DNA from: Paenibacillus sp. KS-LC4 | GTDB taxonomy: Bacteria; Bacillota; Bacilli; Paenibacillales; Paenibacillaceae | Length of the DNA stretch: 64,000 nt | NCBI RefSeq assembly: GCF_036894955.1 | Contig: NZ_CP145905.1 | Span: 1,557,501 to 1,621,500, forward strand | Direction of reading: 5' to 3' | Part shown: positions 61,415 to 64,000 of the stretch, in pieces | Layout: the number at the start of each line of letters is the position of its first letter | Numbering within the stretch: the stretch's first letter is position 1 | The notes under the pieces: generated by a model | Told to the model about the DNA's origin: nothing | Database searches by the model: none | The model's input: only the letters and a program-made list of their open reading frames with translations | Translations under genes and position numbers: made by a program

Positions 61415-62482
61415 ATGGAAAAGCTGCTCGAAGTAAAAGATTTGTGCGTTTCCTTCGGTACGCACGGCGGCGAGGTACAGGCGGTCAGAGGCATTAGCTT
61501 TGACCTGTACAAAGGCGAGACGCTTGCCATCGTAGGGGAATCCGGTTCCGGTAAAAGTGTCGCCTCTCAGACAATTATGAAGCTCATTCCGATGCCGCCC
61601 GGCAAAATTACGAATGGTGAAATTTTGTTTGACGGCGATGATTTAGTGAAAAAAACCGATAAGCAAATGGAGAAGGTACGGGGCAAGGATATTAGTATGA
61701 TTTTCCAAGATCCGATGACCTCGCTTAATCCAACGATGAAAATTGGACCGCAAATTATGGAGGTGCTGAAAAAGCACCAAAAGCTTTCCGGCTCCGCTGC
61801 AAAAGAACGTACGATTGAACTGCTTCGTCTCGTCGGCATTCCGATGCCAGAGACGCGGATTAACCAATATGCTCATGAATTTTCCGGTGGTATGCGTCAG
61901 CGGGCGATGATTGCGATTGCGCTTGCGGCCAATCCAAGATTGCTCATTGCCGATGAGCCGACGACGGCGCTTGATGTGACGATCCAGTCGCAAATTTTGG
62001 AGCTGATCAAGGATTTGCAGAAAAAAATCGGCATGTCCGTCATTTTCATCACGCATGATTTGGGCGTTGTTGCAAATGTGGCTGACCGTGTAGCCGTTAT
62101 GTACGCAGGTCAAATTGTCGAGGTTGGAACGGTTGATGAAATTTTCTATGATCCGCGCCATCCTTACACATGGGGATTGCTTGCGTCCATGCCGAGCCTT
62201 GATATGACGGATAAAGCCGAGCTGCTGGACATTCCGGGCACGCCTCCTGACCTGACGAATCCGCCTAAGGGCGACGCGTTTGCACCGCGCAACCGCTATG
62301 CGCTGGCGATTGATTTCGAGGAAGAACCGCCGATGTTCCAAGTATCCGAAACGCATTATGCCAAAACATGGCTGCTGCACCCGGATGCACCGAAGGTGGA
62401 GCTGCCAGAGCAGGTTAAACGGAGAGTTCGTAAATTGGCAGCGTCTTTCGATAAGCCGGTGCTTGCGGAAGGAGAGGCTTAA
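61415..62482 (+). CDS. oppD: Oligopeptide ABC transporter ATPase OppD
   Basis: A 355-residue ATPase: Walker A GESGSGKS, Q-loop FQDPMTSLNPTMKIG, signature FSGGMRQR, Walker B LLIADEPTTALDVT, H-loop ITHDLG, and the C-terminal oligopeptide-transporter extension (PYTWGLLASMP; GDAFAPRNRYALA). The extension normally has a cysteine-rich Fe-S motif (CxxRC...); here the expected cysteines are absent (FAPRNRYALAIDFEEEPPMF), so it should lack the cluster. A GGAGGGAAG site precedes the ATG. It hydrolyses ATP with OppF to power import. Confidence 0.93.
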   Translation: MEKLLEVKDLCVSFGTHGGEVQAVRGISFDLYKGETLAIVGESGSGKSVASQTIMKLIPMPPGKITNGEILFDGDDLVKKTDKQMEKVRGKDISMIFQDPMTSLNPTMKIGPQIMEVLKKHQKLSGSAAKERTIELLRLVGIPMPETRINQYAHEFSGGMRQRAMIAIALAANPRLLIADEPTTALDVTIQSQILELIKDLQKKIGMSVIFITHDLGVVANVADRVAVMYAGQIVEVGTVDEIFYDPRHPYTWGLLASMPSLDMTDKAELLDIPGTPPDLTNPPKGDAFAPRNRYALAIDFEEEPPMFQVSETHYAKTWLLHPDAPKVELPEQVKRRVRKLAASFDKPVLAEGEA

Positions 62483-63412
62483 ATGGCAAAGAAGCTGCTT
62501 GAAATTAAAAACCTTAAGCAATATTTCAACGAAGGCCGTCCGAATATGGTGAAAGCTGTCGACAATGTCAGCTTCGATATTTATGAAGGCGAGACGCTTG
62601 GGCTCGTTGGCGAGTCGGGCTGCGGCAAATCAACGACCGGCAGAACGATTCTACGGCTGTATGAAGCGACGGACGGGCAAGTACTGTTCAATGGCGAGAA
62701 TGTTCATGGACGCAAGTCCAGGAGCGAGCTGAAGCGTCTGAACCGCAAAATGCAAATGATTTTCCAAGATCCATATGCCTCGCTCAATCCGAGGATGACC
62801 GTTGGCGATATTATTGCCGAGGGTATTGACCTTCATGGTCTTGCGAAAAACAGCAAGGAACGAATGGAGAGAGTGCATGAGCTGCTGGAGACGGTAGGTT
62901 TGCACAAAGACTATGCGAATCGTTACCCGCATGAAGCGTCTGGCGGACAGCGTCAGCGGATTGGTATTGCTCGCGCGCTTGCGGTTGATCCTGACTTCAT
63001 TATTGCGGATGAGGCGATTTCCGCGCTTGACGTATCCATTCAGGCTCAAATTATCAACCTGATGAAGAAGCTGCAGCGGGAGAAAAACCTGACTTATTTG
63101 TTTATTGCTCATGATTTGTCTATGGTCAAATATATTAGCGATCGTATCGGCGTGATGTACTTCGGTAAGCTGGTAGAGCTTGCTTCTGCGGATGAGCTGT
63201 ACAACAATCCGATGCATCCTTATACGAAGTCGCTGCTGTCGGCTATTCCGATCCCCGATCCGGAGACGGAACGCGTGCGCAAACGGACGCCTTATGATCC
63301 CAATGTGCATCAATATACACCAGAGGATCCTCCGGAAATTCGTGAAGTGAAGCCTGGGCATTTTGTTTATTGCTCGAAACGCGAGATGGAGCAGCTGCAA
63401 GCTTCTCATTAA
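62483..63412 (+). CDS. oppF: Oligopeptide ABC transporter ATPase OppF
   Basis: A 309-residue ATPase: Walker [28 protein letters not shown], signature [15 protein letters not shown], Walker [15 protein letters not shown], and the C-terminal [12 protein letters not shown]. It pairs with OppD. The Walker B region reads DEAISALD in place of DEPTSALD. The ATG directly abuts the oppD stop (TAAATG) with GGAGAGG upstream, so translation is coupled. The operon ends with the terminator at 63471. Confidence 0.93.
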   Translation: MAKKLLEIKNLKQYFNEGRPNMVKAVDNVSFDIYEGETLGLVGESGCGKSTTGRTILRLYEATDGQVLFNGENVHGRKSRSELKRLNRKMQMIFQDPYASLNPRMTVGDIIAEGIDLHGLAKNSKERMERVHELLETVGLHKDYANRYPHEASGGQRQRIGIARALAVDPDFIIADEAISALDVSIQAQIINLMKKLQREKNLTYLFIAHDLSMVKYISDRIGVMYFGKLVELASADELYNNPMHPYTKSLLSAIPIPDPETERVRKRTPYDPNVHQYTPEDPPEIREVKPGHFVYCSKREMEQLQASH

Positions 63413-63470
63413 AATGGGTTTAAGCCATCGGCCTTAAAGCTTGCAGCAATACCGCTGGCAGCATGAATAG

Positions 63471-63533
63471 GAAGGATCGCTCTCTAATCAGTAAAGCCCT
63501 ACGGCTGCGCTGTGTTGAGAGCGGTCCTTTTTT
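63471..63533 (+). terminator. Terminator of the opp operon
   Basis: AAGGATCGCTCTC pairs with GAGAGCGGTCCTT around a long loop, then six T. Confidence 0.8.
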
Positions 63534-63659
63534 GCGTGAATGCCTCCGAAAGCATCCTGTTTTCTATAGATGGAGAACTGCTGCAATAGCAGAGAAATCG
63601 CGGTCTTTTTGCCAAAATGATTTTAACATAAATGAATCCGCCTATTTTCAAAAACCCTA

Positions 63660-63688
63660 TTGACTAAACAAAATTGCGCTGGTAGAAT
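63660..63688 (+). promoter_or_regulatory. Promoter of the sulfate-binding protein gene
   Basis: TTGACT (63660-63665), 17 bases, TAGAAT (63683-63688): close to the housekeeping consensus, 125 bases before the ATG. The leader contains GGTAG...CTACC inverted pieces but no riboswitch I recognise. Confidence 0.7.
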
Positions 63689-63812
63689 CCATCCATAACC
63701 AACTAAGCGGGTAGGAATAATATTTTATCTACCGGATCACCGGCGGCAAAACATTACTCCCGTATCCAGAACTACAGGAGAAAAAAAGAAAAAATCAGGG
63801 GTGTGAGGGTTT

Positions 63813-64000
63813 ATGTTAAAGGGGAAATGGTCGGTTTCATTATTGCTCGTATTGGTGCTCATCTTGTCCGCATGTGGAGCAAACGGAGGCAACGAGGGAG
63901 CAGGTGCAGGAGCGGGAGAATCGCCGGCTGCATCAACAGAAGCGAGTGCCGCAGGAGAGAAGGCAGCAGAGCCAGTTAAGCTGCTGAATGTATCGTATGA
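63813..64000 (+). CDS. Probable sulfate/thiosulfate-binding lipoprotein (cut by window end)
   Basis: The first 62 residues are visible. A signal peptide ends in the lipobox LSAC (Cys at residue 21), followed by a Gly/Ala/Ser/Glu linker, and then VKLLNVSY, which matches the start of the mature sulfate-binding proteins (usually LLNVSYDPTREL). Such proteins feed the CysTWA sulfate ABC transporter. GTGAGGG lies upstream of the ATG. The rest and the permease genes are outside the window. Confidence 0.7.
   Translation, partial: MLKGKWSVSLLLVLVLILSACGANGGNEGAGAGAGESPAASTEASAAGEKAAEPVKLLNVSY

Noticed and set aside
63689..63812. S-box riboswitch before the sulfate-binding protein gene
   Set aside because: The leader is too short (about 125 bases) and lacks the S-box core and a terminator hairpin.

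Overview
The window looks like the chromosome of a Paenibacillus-type, spore-forming, low-to-mid GC Bacillota. It carries the sporulation checkpoint gene sda, an ATP-grasp spore-coat-type gene, the dnaB-dnaI helicase loaders, hemQ (coproheme decarboxylase), futalosine-pathway menaquinone synthesis (mqnE), a copper-amine-oxidase stalk-domain protein, and the yutI/yuzB/yutJ and yumC/ndh/yuiB neighbourhoods known from Bacillus subtilis. Shine-Dalgarno sites are strong and many starts are TTG or GTG. I saw no rRNA, tRNA, CRISPR array or intact insertion sequence.

Layout. 1-3.6 kb: Fe-S assembly and redox housekeeping (NifU-like, YuzB, NDH-2-like, MqnE, ErpA-like). 3.8-33.5 kb: one large accessory locus that I read as a contractile-injection (type VI-like) apparatus in a Gram-positive. 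It contains a Ser/Thr kinase, a divergent membrane-anchored VWA protein, a sheath protein (apparent TssB-TssC fusion), an Hcp-like tube protein, a J-domain protein, two FHA proteins, an active PP2C phosphatase, a PP2C-like pseudophosphatase with a membrane segment and repeats, two conserved unknowns (baseplate candidates), a 1092-residue Hsp70-like protein, another baseplate/adaptor candidate, a possible effector chaperone, a plain VgrG-like spike, two small adaptor genes, then two PAAR-like (DUF4280) + VgrG-toxin + immunity cassettes that share a near-identical 2.35-kb block. Two pieces of debris (a mosaic at 28996-29146 and an orphan vgrG fragment at 33541-33765) record past recombination among these genes.

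33.8-49.6 kb: mixed metabolic genes: a MmyB-type regulator divergent from fabF, a broken LysR regulator, gntK, a stalk-domain protein, two alpha/beta hydrolases, a short-chain dehydrogenase, an orphan amino-acid-binding lipoprotein, a metallophosphoesterase, a YnfA-like membrane protein, topB and an ATP-grasp gene. 49.7-57.1 kb: sda behind a cluster of DnaA-box-like sites, a zinc-ribbon protein, yumC, ndh, hemQ, yuiB, dnaB and dnaI. 57.7-63.4 kb: a complete oligopeptide ABC transporter operon (oppABCDF). The window ends inside a probable sulfate-binding lipoprotein gene.

How the accessory locus may work (inference): the kinase, PP2C and FHA set mirrors the threonine-phosphorylation switch that controls Gram-negative type VI systems. 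Sheath, tube, VgrG and DUF4280 supply the contractile machine and its tip, and the VgrG C-terminal toxins are the payload, with immunity genes directly downstream. No ClpV unfoldase and no TssJLM membrane complex appear in the window. The Hsp70-like and J-domain proteins and the membrane-anchored VWA and FHA proteins are the only candidates here for those roles.
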